Of a stretch of DNA of 64,000 nucleotides, positions 42,014 through 54,734 are shown piece by piece; the stretch's first letter is position 1; the number at the start of each line of letters is the position of its first letter. The notes below the pieces were generated by a model. The model made no database searches, had not been told where the DNA came from, and was given only the letters and a program-made list of their open reading frames with translations. Where the stretch lies: the NCBI RefSeq assembly GCF_030269925.1, contig NC_085107.1, positions 3,348,001 through 3,412,000 of the forward strand, read 5' to 3'. A program made the translations under genes and the position numbers. This DNA is from Bombyx mori. Taxonomy: Eukaryota > Arthropoda > Insecta > Lepidoptera > Bombycidae.

Positions 42014-44604
42014 AGGGAATCGATTGTAATCATAAATTTAATTAACATTGTTAATGTTCAATTGTAGATGTAATATTAATTAATTAATGTAATGATTTAC
42101 TCATGTCATAAATGTTTGATCTACTTATATTTTATGAATCAACGTATGCTGTATACTCGTAATCATTCATTGTTATCTGACATTGTCACAGAGCTTTTTT
42201 TAATTATATATTATTACGACTATTATTATACATTTATTGAATGTAATTTATTATGATTTACATATACATTTTAAAATACAAACGATGAAAAACGATACAA
42301 AAGTAATACTGTGCACAATTACAGAAAAAAAAAACATAGACACGTAAGTTCAGAGGTCCCATACAACTTAAGATTTTTATATCGATGTTGATGGTATCAC
42401 AGTGGTTATGTATGCGAGTCGCATCCAGTATTTTTATATGGCAACGGTGCCACGCGCGCACCAGTGCGTACGTACATGCGCTGATAAGCCTGATATTTGA
42501 GTCCTACATTTTGTGAATTACAAATTTTGTTAAAAAAATAATGTTTTTTTAAACTTCATAATAATATATATTATTTGTGTGTGTGTATATATTATGTGTG
42601 TATATTATTTGTGTGTGTATTTAGTATTTTAGTATTAAATAATGTTATCAAAGTATAAAACTTTGAGAGCCACATAATAATGTGTTTTGGTCTACTATGT
42701 CTTTGGTTGGTATTTGTATTGGTTTTAGCGTATTGTTAATTTAAATAAATTATCGGAAATTATGTATTTATAAAATGGCTAATAGTTTGTTAGCACATAT
42801 CGTTCGGTTAAGCTTTGAGTCCTGTTGATGAAGTATCAACGGGCTTTTTTCGACACATCTATTAAACTAGTGTACTTGCGCAAAGAAAATAATAATATCT
42901 TAATATAAATGATTCTTCTGTAACTTTAGTGAACTTCTCCTATTGTGATATCCTCTTATATAGTGATTTTGATGAAATTTTGAAGTTCCCGTAAATTCAA
43001 GAACATAATAATTTAGATACAGATTTCGATCCACTGGAAATGCATACCAATACATTAAAAAATAATATTCAAATTTTTGGATTTAGGAAAATACGTCTGT
43101 TGGGTTCGCTCGTATTTATATCAAAATGCAATTTGGTGTTTAAACGAAATTGATCCATAAATTTCTTGTTTAATTTTCCTTGGATCGGTTTTACACGTGC
43201 TTTTCGAATCTCGAGCAAAAGCTATTGCAGTTAATTGGTGATAGTTGGACTTTGTGTTCTGTAGTTTATTTATTATATCCCGAACAAGGCGAGATAGAAG
43301 TAAGGCGGCAGATACTGCTGAATTTAGTTTTTACTAAAATAGAGCGAGGACTCCTATTATAGTCCTGAGTAAAGAAAAAAGATAAACAGTTATTATAAAG
43401 TTTTACAGTTATTTAAAATAAAAATAAAGCATTAAAAAAATATTTAAAAAAGACACCACAATGCTTAACCACAATGCGCGTGCGGGACTAGCTGTATAAT
43501 GCGATTTGTCACTCGAAAACTCATGAATGTACACTCTTCGTGTTCATTGGGGCTTAAAAATGTCGATTCACATCCCTGTATGTTCACATCGCGACTCTAT
43601 GTCCAACGCAATAAAGCTCGAAAGAGCCTGATGTGTTTTGAGTGGTTTTTTTTCGATTCGTAAAGGGTAAAAGCTCTTGACTGCTGTAAGTAAATAAATT
43701 ATGGTTTTTTTTTTCTCTCTCTATCGAGTGCTTGAGTGAAATGTCAAAAATGTTTGTTGGAGTGTTTTTGTTTTGTTATCGAAGTGTTTTTACCGTTGTT
43801 TATTTACTTGTTTCTTTGTTACAGTTTATTCTCCGGTAGAATTGTCGAGTACTTTCATGTTTTGTTTGAAGGGTAGCGATTGTATTTGACTTCGAACAGA
43901 GTTGTAGGTTTTTGTTTAATAAATTTATTAAGATTATTGGAATAATCGATATTTTACATAACTCATAAAACGTAATTAATATCCGTTGTTATTTCGAATT
44001 GAAGGCGTGAGACATGATGTTAGTTCGTGACGACCTAACAACTGTGTAACACGCAAACATAGAAAATCCCTTGAAAAATGTGGTCAACTACTGTTTCGAA
44101 TGTTTTGTGGAACGAGTGAAACATAAACACGCGCAGCTTAAAAAAATATGACAACAGTTTGTTTATTAACTTTTTAAAGGAAAAAATTATTTTTAATCTC
44201 GATGCCACCAATGAATACTACTCTAACTCAAAATTTTTAAATTTTCGTTTTTCACGCAAATCGCTTCACTATTTTAAAAGTATTACAATACATTATTAAT
44301 GGGGTTCGAAGCAAGAGTAAATCAGCTAGTTACACAAGAAAAAGGCATAAATATATCTGCAATAATAAAGGTTTTATCAACTTTTTTCGATTAAACGCTC
44401 CTCTTGTAAGCCTACGAATTTGGAGTTAGCGTAGTGTTCATTGGAGGCATCGATTTATGGATAATAATAATAATAATAACCAATAGTTGTGTCGGTACGG
44501 TTTGATAGCGAAAAGTTTCGATCAACACCTTATGAAACTTTCGTTATCCAGCTGGGCTAAGGGCCTAATATAGAAAGCAGTGATCCTCGATACTGCACGC
44601 ATTG
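42014..44604. other. 2.6 kb of unassigned sequence
   Basis: It includes a (TG)n/(TA)n stretch at 42575-42625 and an (AAT)n run at 44460-44480. No exon or transposon was recognised. The frames here are short and without domains. Confidence 0.45.
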
Positions 44605-44690
44605 TGAGGAGGTTTCTCACTCTGGAGTCCTAACCACTGGTGGCTTGTGTCGTAGACACCGCCATCAGCGGCAATCTATTTTTATATAGT
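44605..44690. repeat. unnamed interspersed repeat, copy 2
   Basis: GAGGTTTCTCACTCTGGAGT, CTAACCACTGGTGGCTTGTG and CGCCATCAGCGGCAATCTAT parallel 27857-27950. Confidence 0.55.
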
Positions 44691-44819
44691 TTTTTTTTTT
44701 AAATTGTATTTTTAATATCCTTTTTAAAAAATATTATGTAATTATTTAGATTTTAAAGAAATATAAATAAATAATAATAATAATTAAAAAAATCGATAAT
44801 AATCTGTGTAAACATTGAG

Positions 44820-45110
44820 CCTTGCGTACGATTCCCCTAGACGCGTCGTTTGCTTCACGTGAGAACGTCACCAGCGCGCTCTGTGTCGCGGCGACCCGCT
44901 GCTTGTCATTGTGCAACCGGCTGCAACTGTCGGGCTCTGGTTGTGTAACTCCGGCACGGGCATTGTATACCCCGGGGGTACTGCCGGCTGTTTATTTGCA
45001 AACAGAACGCTCTGCCCCCCGCTGGGCGTGACCCCACGTTACGATATCGCAATTTGTTACCGATTCGATGTAACACGATACGATTGCCGGATCCAGATAC
45101 TTTCTTACTT
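44820..45110. other. GC-rich block, candidate regulatory or exonic island
   Basis: Strikingly GC-rich against its AT-rich flanks (TGTGTCGCGGCGACCCGCTG, TACCCCGGGGGTACTGCCGG, CTCTGCCCCCCGCTGGGCGT). It contains CACGTG at 44858-44863 and TGTTTATTTGCAAACA near 44989, a forkhead-like pair. Frames are open on both strands for 70-85 codons but show no known domain. No other copy lies in the window. Confidence 0.35.
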
Positions 45111-46684
45111 CCTTGATGTGTGTTTTTTTGGAGATTTTTCGGTCTGTTGTCGGGCAATTTTGTAAGGAATATATTGTGAGTGATGTAATTATTATTCCTT
45201 GTACAGCTAGTGATTTTTTTTATAAATTTTTCTTTTTGTATATCTTCCCTTGTGTGGTTCTAGCGGCTAATACTAGCTGCTAATACTACCTGTTTCTGTT
45301 CCAAATCAATCGAACGTATCGAATTGAAGGGCATAACAGCCGTTTTATAATTCAGACAGACACTTACCATCAGGTAAGCTTAAGCTAGTGTCTATTTGGC
45401 GAAATAGAACCGGGAAATACAAATCTACACTAGAATAGAATTAAATTATAACCTTCAAGATTCTGGTCATGATGTGTGAACAAAATTCATTGACCCGTTC
45501 AATATGAAGAGTTTTAAGGTAGCCGTTTTTAATATCACTCTTTGATTTACAGCCCATCTTCAATCACATAAAACAAAACCCGAATCCATTAGTCAACTCT
45601 TAAAATTATAATTATCATTAACCAGTATACGCAGACTCGCTGTGATATCAACGAGGCCACTACTAGTAGCTCTTACAAAATGGTTTTTACATTCTAGTCT
45701 TATACGGGGTATAAAATTCTCACAGAATTTCTCAATATCATCAAACAGTCAGCCATAAAATGTAGAACGGTAGGCTCGACATACGCAAATAAAAAAAAAC
45801 ACATTAAGATAAATATTAATAGATATTGTAAAAACGAAATGACAAATCTCCAATTTTACGACGACCATCGAATAAATTCTATGTTTCATTTTTTTTTGTT
45901 TCATTTGAATAATATGGAATTTAATTAATTTTATTGTCAGAATAGTCTCCGTTTCATGGATGTATTACATAATAATATGTTGCCCAATGCCTACTAATGT
46001 GTGTGCCTGTATGTATATGCATATATAGAACTCATTCTTAGTATTTACTCTAAGCTAAAGCTGTCAATTATTCAATAACTAAATTGTCATTTTAACCTCT
46101 TCTGTGAGTTGTGCCTTGTACTTTCAGTAGACATCTGCGCCAAATCTTTTATTTGTGTAAGAATGAAAATAAAGTCTTGCATTCCATGCTCGCAAAGTCG
46201 TACCGTTACGTCATCGCTGGATTAAAAACCAATCGATAAATTAACATAAAACTTAAAACAGCCGAGATGGATTTCAATTAACACGAATATAAACAGTCCT
46301 TTTAATATGTTTACTTTGAGTGATCATAAAAGAGTAATAAAAAAAAAAGTGCCATCGAGTACACACTCTCCGTGTTATCTCCAGGAATGTATGATATTGT
46401 TAACTGTTCTTGAATGTGATTATGGTAAAAACGGGTCCAGAAGTTTCCGTGTTTCGTGTAAGTCAAGTTTCAAAATATATAGTGTTTTATTGCTGCAGAT
46501 AGTAGGCGACCACCAGAGCTCGTAAACACAATAAAGTGAATGACACCGATCACTTAGAGACAAAAGGTTGGAGCGTCTACCTTAATTTTTATTTTTTTCG
46601 TGACCTTAAAAGATGTTGGTATACTAACAACCATCCGAACGCCAAGGAGGTAAGTCTAACAGCTAAAATGACGCTACTTCGCGA
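45111..46684. other. unassigned intronic sequence
   Basis: 1.6 kb, AT-rich. The 72-codon frame at 46307-46525 has no domain. Confidence 0.45.
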
Positions 46685-46765
46685 ATGCGGCTACCACTAG
46701 ATTCGTATCGCGACTTTGGAGAGAGCCGCGAGAAACTCAGCGGGTTGGTGCTATAGGAGGTCTTA
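46685..46765 (-). mobile_element. degenerate family C fragment
   Basis: GGCTACCACTAGATTCGTATCGCG, then GCCGCGAGAAACTCAGCGGG correspond, reversed, to family C's CCCACTGAGTTTCTCGCC...GATCCGGTGGTAG. Confidence 0.5.
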
Positions 46766-47519
46766 ATAATTTTGGGGGGTGAACCGCATGATTGTTTTTT
46801 TAGAAGCCGGATGTTGCTAACAAATCTTCTCACAGTGCGCTATACAATTCTACCACGTCACACGGTTACTTACTGTGTTGTCAGTTCTTATATGTGGGGA
46901 TCATCTGTTATTAGGCCATTTGTGACTCCAACACGAAAACGATTTTAATTCAGGCAAATATGTATTAAAAAGCTGGGCTATCCGTTTTCGTTCTGTATTC
47001 TTGCTCTTATCTTCAACTCGTCTTCCGATGCATCGGAACAAAGAAACAAGTTCTAAAGAGAAGAGCCAGTTAGTGTTACCAGCAGTTTTATTTGTTATTA
47101 AGCTAGTTGCACACCGCAGTTTCAATTGCTTAAAATTTTAAATCCAAAAAGAATTAGATATGTTCCATCTTACTGAAGTAAAGAGTTGCTTACTGTTTCG
47201 ATCTCTGGTCCATAAGCTACCAGTCAATTTGTGCATCCCTTGGTACGTAAAATCATAAGCCAGCCAACACACTATCAAGTAACTATCGAGATAAAAAGTT
47301 TTCTAACTATTATTTGCGTGAAATTTCATCCTAAGTCGTTCACTGTTTTTTAACGAATAAGAAACACACTTTTAAAATATTACTATTGATAATAGTAGCC
47401 TTAATGAATAATTGTCATTTAAATTATTTTGTAATTATATTATTTCCGACATTGTTTTGAAGTAAGAAATAAAACATACAAAGATATAGGTTTCTGAATT
47501 GGCGGGCTGTCTTTGACCT
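46766..47519. other. unassigned intronic sequence
   Basis: The 74-codon minus-strand frame at 46901-47125 has no recognisable domain. No repeats were recognised. Confidence 0.4.
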
Positions 47520-47745
47520 TCGGTAACCTTTTAAGACGAGCGAGCTCATGGATCTATCTATGTAATAATAATAGAAAACGTAGACGTGTTCCTTCTATGT
47601 ATAAGCCAATACGATCAATATTCATCTTAAGATCTCAGATAAAATTCTGCATTGCTGGGAAAAAAAATACTTCCCAACCCTTCGAACCGGAACACATACT
47701 GGTCTCACAACAGAAACACGCGGGGTCGTGATACGACCTTTTGTT
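47520..47745 (-). mobile_element. degenerate family A-like fragment
   Basis: GACGAGCGAGCTCATGGATC, CATCTTAAGATCTCAGATAA, CCCAACCCTTCGAACCGGAAC and CACAACAGAAACACGCGGGG track the family A minus-strand order at low identity. Confidence 0.5.
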
Positions 47746-48220
47746 TGTAGCCCAGTGGGAGATTTACCACTTTATAAGAGCTATAGTAGTAAACTTTGCT
47801 ACATTATTCACAATAAATGCTACTTTCGGAAACATTCAAAATTTCACATAATGTCGTTAAATGGAATGCTAACAAAAAACTCTATGTGGCAAATGTTTTT
47901 ACAGAATATGCTAAACTAATCAAGATCTACATATATTATTTAAATAATGTGTGAAAATATCCTACTCGAAGGGCATTAGAAGAAATGTTCGAAAGTAGTT
48001 TTACGGACAGAGCTTTGTACATTAAAATAAAGTCAAAATATAATTCTAATTTTAAGTACGAACTCAATAAAAGCTTTTTTTATGTCAGTAAAGACTTAGC
48101 GTCGTACTGAATTAGTACGTGTATGATACTTATTAATATGGCACATAAACACGTTACGCTAATCAGGATGATAAAAAGAAATTGTTTACCAATAAGAACA
48201 GGACAGAACTAATTTTTCAC
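47746..48220. other. unassigned intronic sequence
   Basis: No feature recognised. Confidence 0.4.
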
Positions 48221-48467
48221 CGGTGGTAGGACCTCTTGGGAGTCCGCACGGGTAGGTACCACCACCCCGCCTCTTTCCGCCGTGAAGCAGTGATGCGTTT
48301 CGGTTCGAAAGGTGGGGTAGCCGTTGTAACTATACTGAGACCGTAGAACTTATATCTCAAGGTGGGTGGTGCATTTACGTTGTAGATGTCTATGGGCTCC
48401 AGTAACCACTTAACACCAGGTGGGCTGTGAGCTCGTCCACCCATCTAAGCAATAAATAAAAAAAAAC
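48221..48467 (+). mobile_element. family A SINE, near complete
   Basis: CGGTGGTAGGACCTCTTGGG to CCATCTAAGCAATAAATAAAAAAAAA. It is among the copies closest to the window consensus. Confidence 0.93.
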
Positions 48468-49393
48468 CGAGCATGTGTTGACCGTTTTCTTTAAAATTGT
48501 CTTTCGTTAAATAAGGTAGCGATACGCGCAAATATGTACATACGTATGTGTTTGCGACTACAAATTTGGTCTTAAGAAATGTGAGGACCCGCTAAGTATA
48601 AGAAACATGTTAACTGTCATTTGTTTAAATCACTATGTAATAATATATTTCTTTTAGTAATATTTTGCATATCGCTTGCCAAGAATATAAAATATTTCGA
48701 CAAAACGAGGTCACGAAGGTCATGGTCTTAGAAAAGAGATTTGACGACACTCACTGAATGCCTTGCGGGATTTTAATTAGCTGCACACATGATTCTATGG
48801 ATTTTCTTTGCTCTTTTCTTTTATTATAGCGAACTATTTTTACGGAAGTTGATAGCTTTTAGGCATATTGCAGAAACTTCCGTCAATTTGTTTACATAAA
48901 ATAAGTTTATTACCAAAACATTAATAGAAGTCACAGGAATAGGTCAAACCACGTTGGTAAGTATTCAAAATTGTGAAGGCAGATGTCACTGAGTACTTCA
49001 AAAATATCTATAAATTTAGGATTCATTTTCAAGATATAAACTAAATAAGTCTTGTGACCAAAAAAAATATGTTATTTTTTATTCATTTCTTTCACATTAT
49101 AAAACAATTACTTCATTATAATAATCTCGAAGACTTAAAATGTTTCAAATAAAACCTTTAAAATAGAAAATAAACGATGCATTCGTGATAACTTTTACAT
49201 TATTTGTTCAAGTCTTAATTTATTTCATGAATAAATTGAACGATTCTTGAAAATCAACCTCTAGTTGCTGTTAAAGTTTAATTGATCGGGGTCCATATAT
49301 TGAATTTGATGTATCTGCCGATCTACTTACTGCAGTGCCCAGACCATGATTTGATTCTTGAGACGCAGAAGAAACTGACCGCGATCAGTCTTG
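48468..49393. other. unassigned intronic sequence
   Basis: AT-rich, no feature recognised. Confidence 0.4.
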
Positions 49394-49643
49394 GTTTTTT
49401 TTATATTTTATTGCTTAGATGGGTTGACGAGCTCACAGCCCACCTGGTGTTAAGTGGTTACCGGAGCCCATGGACATCTACAACGTCAATGCGCCACCCA
49501 CCTTGAGATATAAGTTCTAAGATCTCAGTATAGTTACAACGGCTGCCCCACCCTTCAAACCGAAACGCATTACTGCTTCACAGCAGAAGTAGGCAGGGCG
49601 GTGGTACCTACCCGCGCGGACTCACAAGAGGTCCTACCACCAG
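49394..49643 (-). mobile_element. family A SINE, near complete
   Basis: T-rich start, GCTTAGATGGGTTGACGAGC, ending GTCCTACCACCAG at 49643. The poly(T) is interrupted by ATA. Confidence 0.93.
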
Positions 49644-49920
49644 TAAAACCTACGTAGATCTGTTCGGTGTCGCAATAAGTGTCCATTATGTTCGATGGGC
49701 ACTGTATTCGAGTCCAAAAGAAAACTTTTAGTCATAACAGCTGCTCGCCACGTACCAAAGTGGGCTGAGATCAGATCGTCTCCGAGTGTGGCAGGTCGAC
49801 TGTGCAAATCCTCGAACATTATCGTCACACGTACGGCTATTAGATTAGAATCGCGCACCCACTGTCCATCTTTAAACACTCATAAAAATGTACAATGCCT
49901 ATCTCGTTGTAGTTAGATTT
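49644..49920. other. block open in both strands, unidentified
   Basis: Immediately after the SINE is a ~280-bp stretch of balanced composition. The minus-strand frame 49879-49634 includes FEDLHSRPATLGDDLISAHF, and the plus frame 49695-49916 overlaps it. Neither matches a domain that I know. It could be an old transposon coding fragment. Confidence 0.3.
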
Positions 49921-52128
49921 TTTTATTTCGCTTTATAAATACGTGACGTCGCTTGTGGTGACGAAATATCTCTCCTAGCTGTTCTTTGTTGAAATGCCCG
50001 GGATTAATTTAAGAATCCACGTTGTTTTTTTTTTTTTGCATTTACAGGCTCAATTCACTGTGTAAACTATAATTTGTTGCGCTTTGTTTATGAATAGCTT
50101 AGTCTAGATTTGAGACTGCTTTTGGTATAATGACTGTTTCCAGCAAGGTAGTCACATCATAAAAATATGAAAATAAAATCTTTATAAAATTATTTAAGAG
50201 TAAAGAAATAAAATTTATTGCATTGTATTTGTAAAAACGAGTAGAGTTCGCAATTAAAATCAATTAAAATGAATTATTACTAAAACTGTATTTTACAATG
50301 AAAGTAATAAATCCCAATGAATACGAACCGTTATCAATTAATGTTGTAATTAATGAATAAAAGTAGAAATAAATAATGTGTTATGTAAACAAACCGTATT
50401 AATTAATTTGCGAAGAACAAGAATCACAATCTCTGTGTATGGCCGTTGTAATCAATGACAGGTTTGTATTCAGACGGAAATGACATGGGAAAAACTTTTG
50501 TACTTGTAGATAAACAAAAGCATATCTTAATTTTATTATCATTCGAAACACGAGTAATATATTTTAATTAAATTAAAAATTTTAAATATTTTTATAGTGT
50601 CAATTAACAACCAAAGAGTGTGAATTTATCAAACTTGTAAATGTTAATTTTGAAAATATATATGAGTATAAATTTTCAGGAGTATCCGAACTAAAAAGAA
50701 ATATATTCATTGTTCAAGCAGCTATGTATTCAAGTATTTATAGGAATAATAAAAAGTTAAATAAATCCATGATCAGACGAAAGTTATTAAATTTGTTAAT
50801 TCGCCATTTTGTCCTTTAATTCCATTTTTAAGTTAGTCTAGTTCCGACTCTGGTTGAACACGGACGTATCCACTACAATTACACTATCAACACCGTGTAA
50901 ACTGCATCGCAATTTAACTGTACATCCATTTATGCACTCAGACAGGTAATTTAATGAACGTTTTATAGTTTTTTTTTACTCTCGCACGTGTCTATTATTT
51001 CTTAAGTCTTTAATAAATACTACAATAAATAAATAAATGTATTTACTGGAAGTTGAATGAAGTTTTTTAATTCTAAAGCATCTAGGTAAATTTTAACCTT
51101 GGATTTGATTATATTGTATTTACATATTTGATAAGGAATAAATTAAAACTTTTCTATCTATGGCTGTGAGAAATTTTGACAAAACCACAATTATAATAAA
51201 AAAACGTTTGCTGCCTAAAACAGATAAAATACTGGACTATATTGAGTGCGTTCGTAAAGTGTGAAATGACAATATAAAAATACATATCAATTCACACGGT
51301 ATGATGGAACGATCAATAGTATCTAAGTTGCGCCGGCACTTCTATCGGATGTCCAGAAATTATCGAAAACTGTCACGTATTCGGCTTGTCAACGCTAAAA
51401 TTCTTTAAGTGCACCGTCGTATGTGAATAATTTAATCTCGGTGCGAGGTTCAAAAGGTCGGATGTTTACTTTTGAAACTTCTCTTAATGAATATTTCGTG
51501 TTCGAAATTAAGCTATTTGTAACGTGAACTGATCGACAAAGACACTTTATTTGTCTGGAAGTAACGAAAGAGAGGGAAGACTTTTCTAAGTGAAATAAAA
51601 TTAAAGGGTAATTTTAAAGAAAATTAAAGAATTTTAAATTTAATTATTATTATTAATTTATTTTTTAATTTTATTAAATTTAATTATTATTGTTAATTTT
51701 AAATTTAATTATTATTAAATTTGAATTTCTACACTTTAATTGCTCTATTGCAGAGCTATTGCTCTACAAATAAACACATAAGTGAACGAATCTACTAATA
51801 TACATAATATGTGTGCAATATGAAATACGACGTTGGACTTTATATATAGTACAATAATAAAGTCTAAATTCAGTTCAATTATTGAAATGAAATTAATTAT
51901 ATTTAATGATATATAAATTACGCAATCATCTCTAACAATAAACCTAAAACTAAAAACCTTAAAAATAATAATAATTTAGTAACTAAAATATGTTATTAAA
52001 AGGAGTCCCATTAGGCAAAGTTCCGAAAATACTGGCAACGTTCCACCTTTGAATAACTAGACTAATTCTTTGTACAATAATTATAGATGTCTGCTTTGTA
52101 TATGGTATTTATTCCTAAGTCAATTCTC
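49921..52128. other. 2.2 kb of unassigned AT-rich sequence
   Basis: It includes a tandem-like TTAATTATTATT-rich tract at 51640-51722. No exons or known repeats. Confidence 0.45.
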
Positions 52129-52394
52129 CATATCGAGGCTTGAAAGGCAAACGTGACTAAGCGACAGTAACTGCTTTGTACATAAATGATAGGCAATAAC
52201 CATATTCGACGCGCAAAAAAAAAAAATTCTAGGTCTATTAAAATCATTTCAATCCTACAGCTACTAGCTAGATTCTACTACAGCTGGATTCGTTAAAATA
52301 AATTTTGTTTTCAGGTATTTCAACTTTAAATTAGTCTACTGTAAATTTCACGCATTGTCGCTTAGTCTCGTTTGCCTTTCAAGCGTCGATATAA
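52129..52394. mobile_element. short TIR element related to the Harbinger derivative at 61656
   Basis: The left end ATATCGAGGCTTGAAAGGCA and the right end CCTTTCAAGCGTCGATAT are inverted complements over about 35 bp (through ACTAAGCGACA). The first ~85 bp, with TGCTTTGTACATAAATGATA and GCGCAAAAAAA, is nearly identical to 61660-61745. It is a 266-bp MITE-like deletion product without coding sequence. Confidence 0.82.
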
Positions 52395-53026
52395 ACTTTC
52401 AACTCTTACCTTAGCATAAAAAGCGTCAACGGTCAAAATTTCAAGGTGGTAACTCTAGCGGCTTAAGCACTTCGTTGTTGAATGAATCGGTCAGGACTAA
52501 TAACTTTGCATATGTATGGATAATTCTTAATTGCTAAATAAAGGTTATTTTTTTTTATTTTTTTTTATTGCTTAGATGGATGGATTAATTAATGATTTAA
52601 TTTATGTTATTTGTTCACTTTTATGGTTCTGCACTTTACTAACCGTATTTCCGAAAATTTGAAGTATGAGTCTGTTACAGTATACGTATATACAGCCCTA
52701 TACGACTTTCGTGTCATATTAGGATACAAACAAGTATAGATGTGTTTTCGTAAGCTTCACCGAAACACCCGTTTTAGATGTTCGCCAAACAATAAATTCC
52801 ATTGAAAAATATTCTGTGCTACAGGTCGTTATCGAGTACAATTTTCTATAAAAGAGAAAAGTTTGTCGAATTCTATAGTTATAGTTTTTCATTCGTCGCA
52901 CATTTTGAATTTTATTCCAAAAAATTTTACACAAAAAAGAGATTTTTCTTTTCCAAAAAATGTTTTTACTAAAAATATTTGAAAGTTGGGTGAATAGAAA
53001 ACAATTATTTACGTGAAATAATATTT
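52395..53026. other. unassigned sequence with a SINE tail fragment
   Basis: At 52552-52583 a T-run followed by ATTGCTTAGATGGATGGAT is the extreme 3' end of family A only. The 112-codon minus-strand frame at 52719-53057 is K/F/N-rich without a domain. Confidence 0.45.
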
Positions 53027-53165
53027 TTTTATTGTTCTGATAGATGGACGAACTCACGACTTACCTGATGTTAAGTGGTTACCTCCTTGGTACCTCCGTG
53101 GTACTCCTTAGACAATAAACAAGAAAATGCTGCCACCTATACCATCAGTTATTTCTGTACATGTT
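53027..53165 (-). mobile_element. degenerate family A-like fragment
   Basis: TTTTTTATTGTTCTGATAGATGGACGAACTC, then TACCTGATGTTAAGTGGTTAC and a rearranged middle. The rest of the element is unrecognisable. Confidence 0.6.
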
Positions 53166-54385
53166 TTACTTCTAAATATTTGAATAGTCTGTCGCGATAG
53201 CTGTGTACCTAATACAGATGATAGTTGACAGATGTCTGAATTACACTAAAGATATTTTTAAGATAAGCATACAAGCTTCAAGCAACAGTATTCGGACTGT
53301 CGGTCTAACCAAGCAACTTCATTGGCTCGGGGAAAAATCATCCTGTTTTTGACTTCTCCAAAAGTCTATACATATATGTTTGCTATTACGATGTTATCGA
53401 AAAAAGGACCAATTTAATTGCTTTCACCAATACTTAATACCACGCGTAGGTACGCTTTTTGAAATACTAGCTGAAGTTGAAGTCATATCAAAGTGAATGC
53501 GTTCTGTTTTCATGTAATAAAATAGCCTAACAACGACTTCTTTAACGACAATACGGAACGAAACAAAACATTAAATCATATTTTAGAGAATTTATGTTCA
53601 CATTCGGGATACGGTTACCTTCTAATTTGGATCTCGAACGTCAAAAATAATGATCATAGCGATTAATCTCTCGTCGTTCACAAACGATATGTGACTTTAA
53701 GTTCACAGAAAACATGTGGCGAACGGCTTTTTGTTTTTAAATTATATAGATATTTTAAAATTTATTGTATTGATACTGATTGTTCTCCAATTGTGTCCTA
53801 GTGTTTATCCACTTGAACATTTAATAAGTTTATATTATAATATAATACGTAATATAAATGATTTTTTTGTGACTTTCTTTAATGACGAGCTTAATGTCAA
53901 TTTTAAAGTTCACCGAGTGCTAGTCTCGCTGGAGCTCCACAACAAGTACCTAAAGTCTACTTAAAGATCTGAGACATGGAATTCTTAATTACTTTGGAAT
54001 AACACCTAATTTATCCTTCAAAGTCGAAAGCTAATTCGCGGCAGGAATAGACAGCACTGACGATACTTATTCCTTCGTACGTGTTCAGGGAATGAGGGTA
54101 GGAAATGAGAATAGCTACATCAAAAATGGTGGATAATAAGAGAGTGGTATTGGTAATACTAGATGGCTGAGACCTAGCTGAGCCCAATTATATCTTTCTC
54201 CCGAAAATTATTCTATAGCGTACGCAGCTACATCTAACTGCTTTTAGAACTGCGTTGAGTAGATGCAATTGAATCTTTTTATTATGCCCACGGTGTTTTA
54301 TGTGGTGTTTTGCAGCAACTTTGAAATTTTAATGGTAATTTCCTTTTTTTGTCGTCCTCTAGTATCCGTCAGCAACTCTAAGAGA
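53166..54385. other. unassigned intronic sequence
   Basis: 1.2 kb, AT-rich. The 82-codon frame at 53716-53964 is hydrophobic but AT-driven and was not called. Confidence 0.4.
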
Positions 54386-54404
54386 TTTTTTTTTTTTTTT
54401 TTTT

Positions 54405-54493
<89 letters not shown>

Positions 54494-54734
54494 TTTTTGT
54501 TTGTTTAGATGGGTGGACGAGCTCACAGCCCACCTGGTGTTAAGTGGTTACTGGAGCCCATAGACATCCACAACGTAAATGCGCCACCCACCTTGAGATA
54601 CGAGTTCTAAGGTCTCATGTATAGTTACAACGGCTGCCCCACCCTTCAAACCGAAACGCATTACTGCTTCACGGCAGAAATAGGCAGGGTGGTGGTACCC
54701 ACCCGCGCGGACTCACAAGAGGTCCTACCACCAG
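54386..54734 (-). mobile_element. family A SINE with ~100-base poly(T)
   Basis: A T-run covers 54387-54488, broken only by CC at about 54405, and is followed by GTTTAGATGGGTGGACGAGC and a near-consensus body ending CCTACCACCAG at 54734. The long homopolymer is the antisense of an unusually long poly(A) tail and suggests a recent insertion. Confidence 0.93.

Noticed and set aside
42820..42860. Hairpin plus T-run (GTTGATGAAGTATCAACGGGC then TTTTTT) resembling a bacterial terminator
   Set aside because: The context is a moth genome; a rho-independent terminator has no role here and the stem is short.
52719..53057. 112-codon minus-strand open frame
   Set aside because: Very K/N/F/S-rich and AT-driven, ends inside a degenerate SINE, no domain.
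54263..54490. Open frame ending in a long phenylalanine run
   Set aside because: It is the translation of the SINE poly(T) tract.
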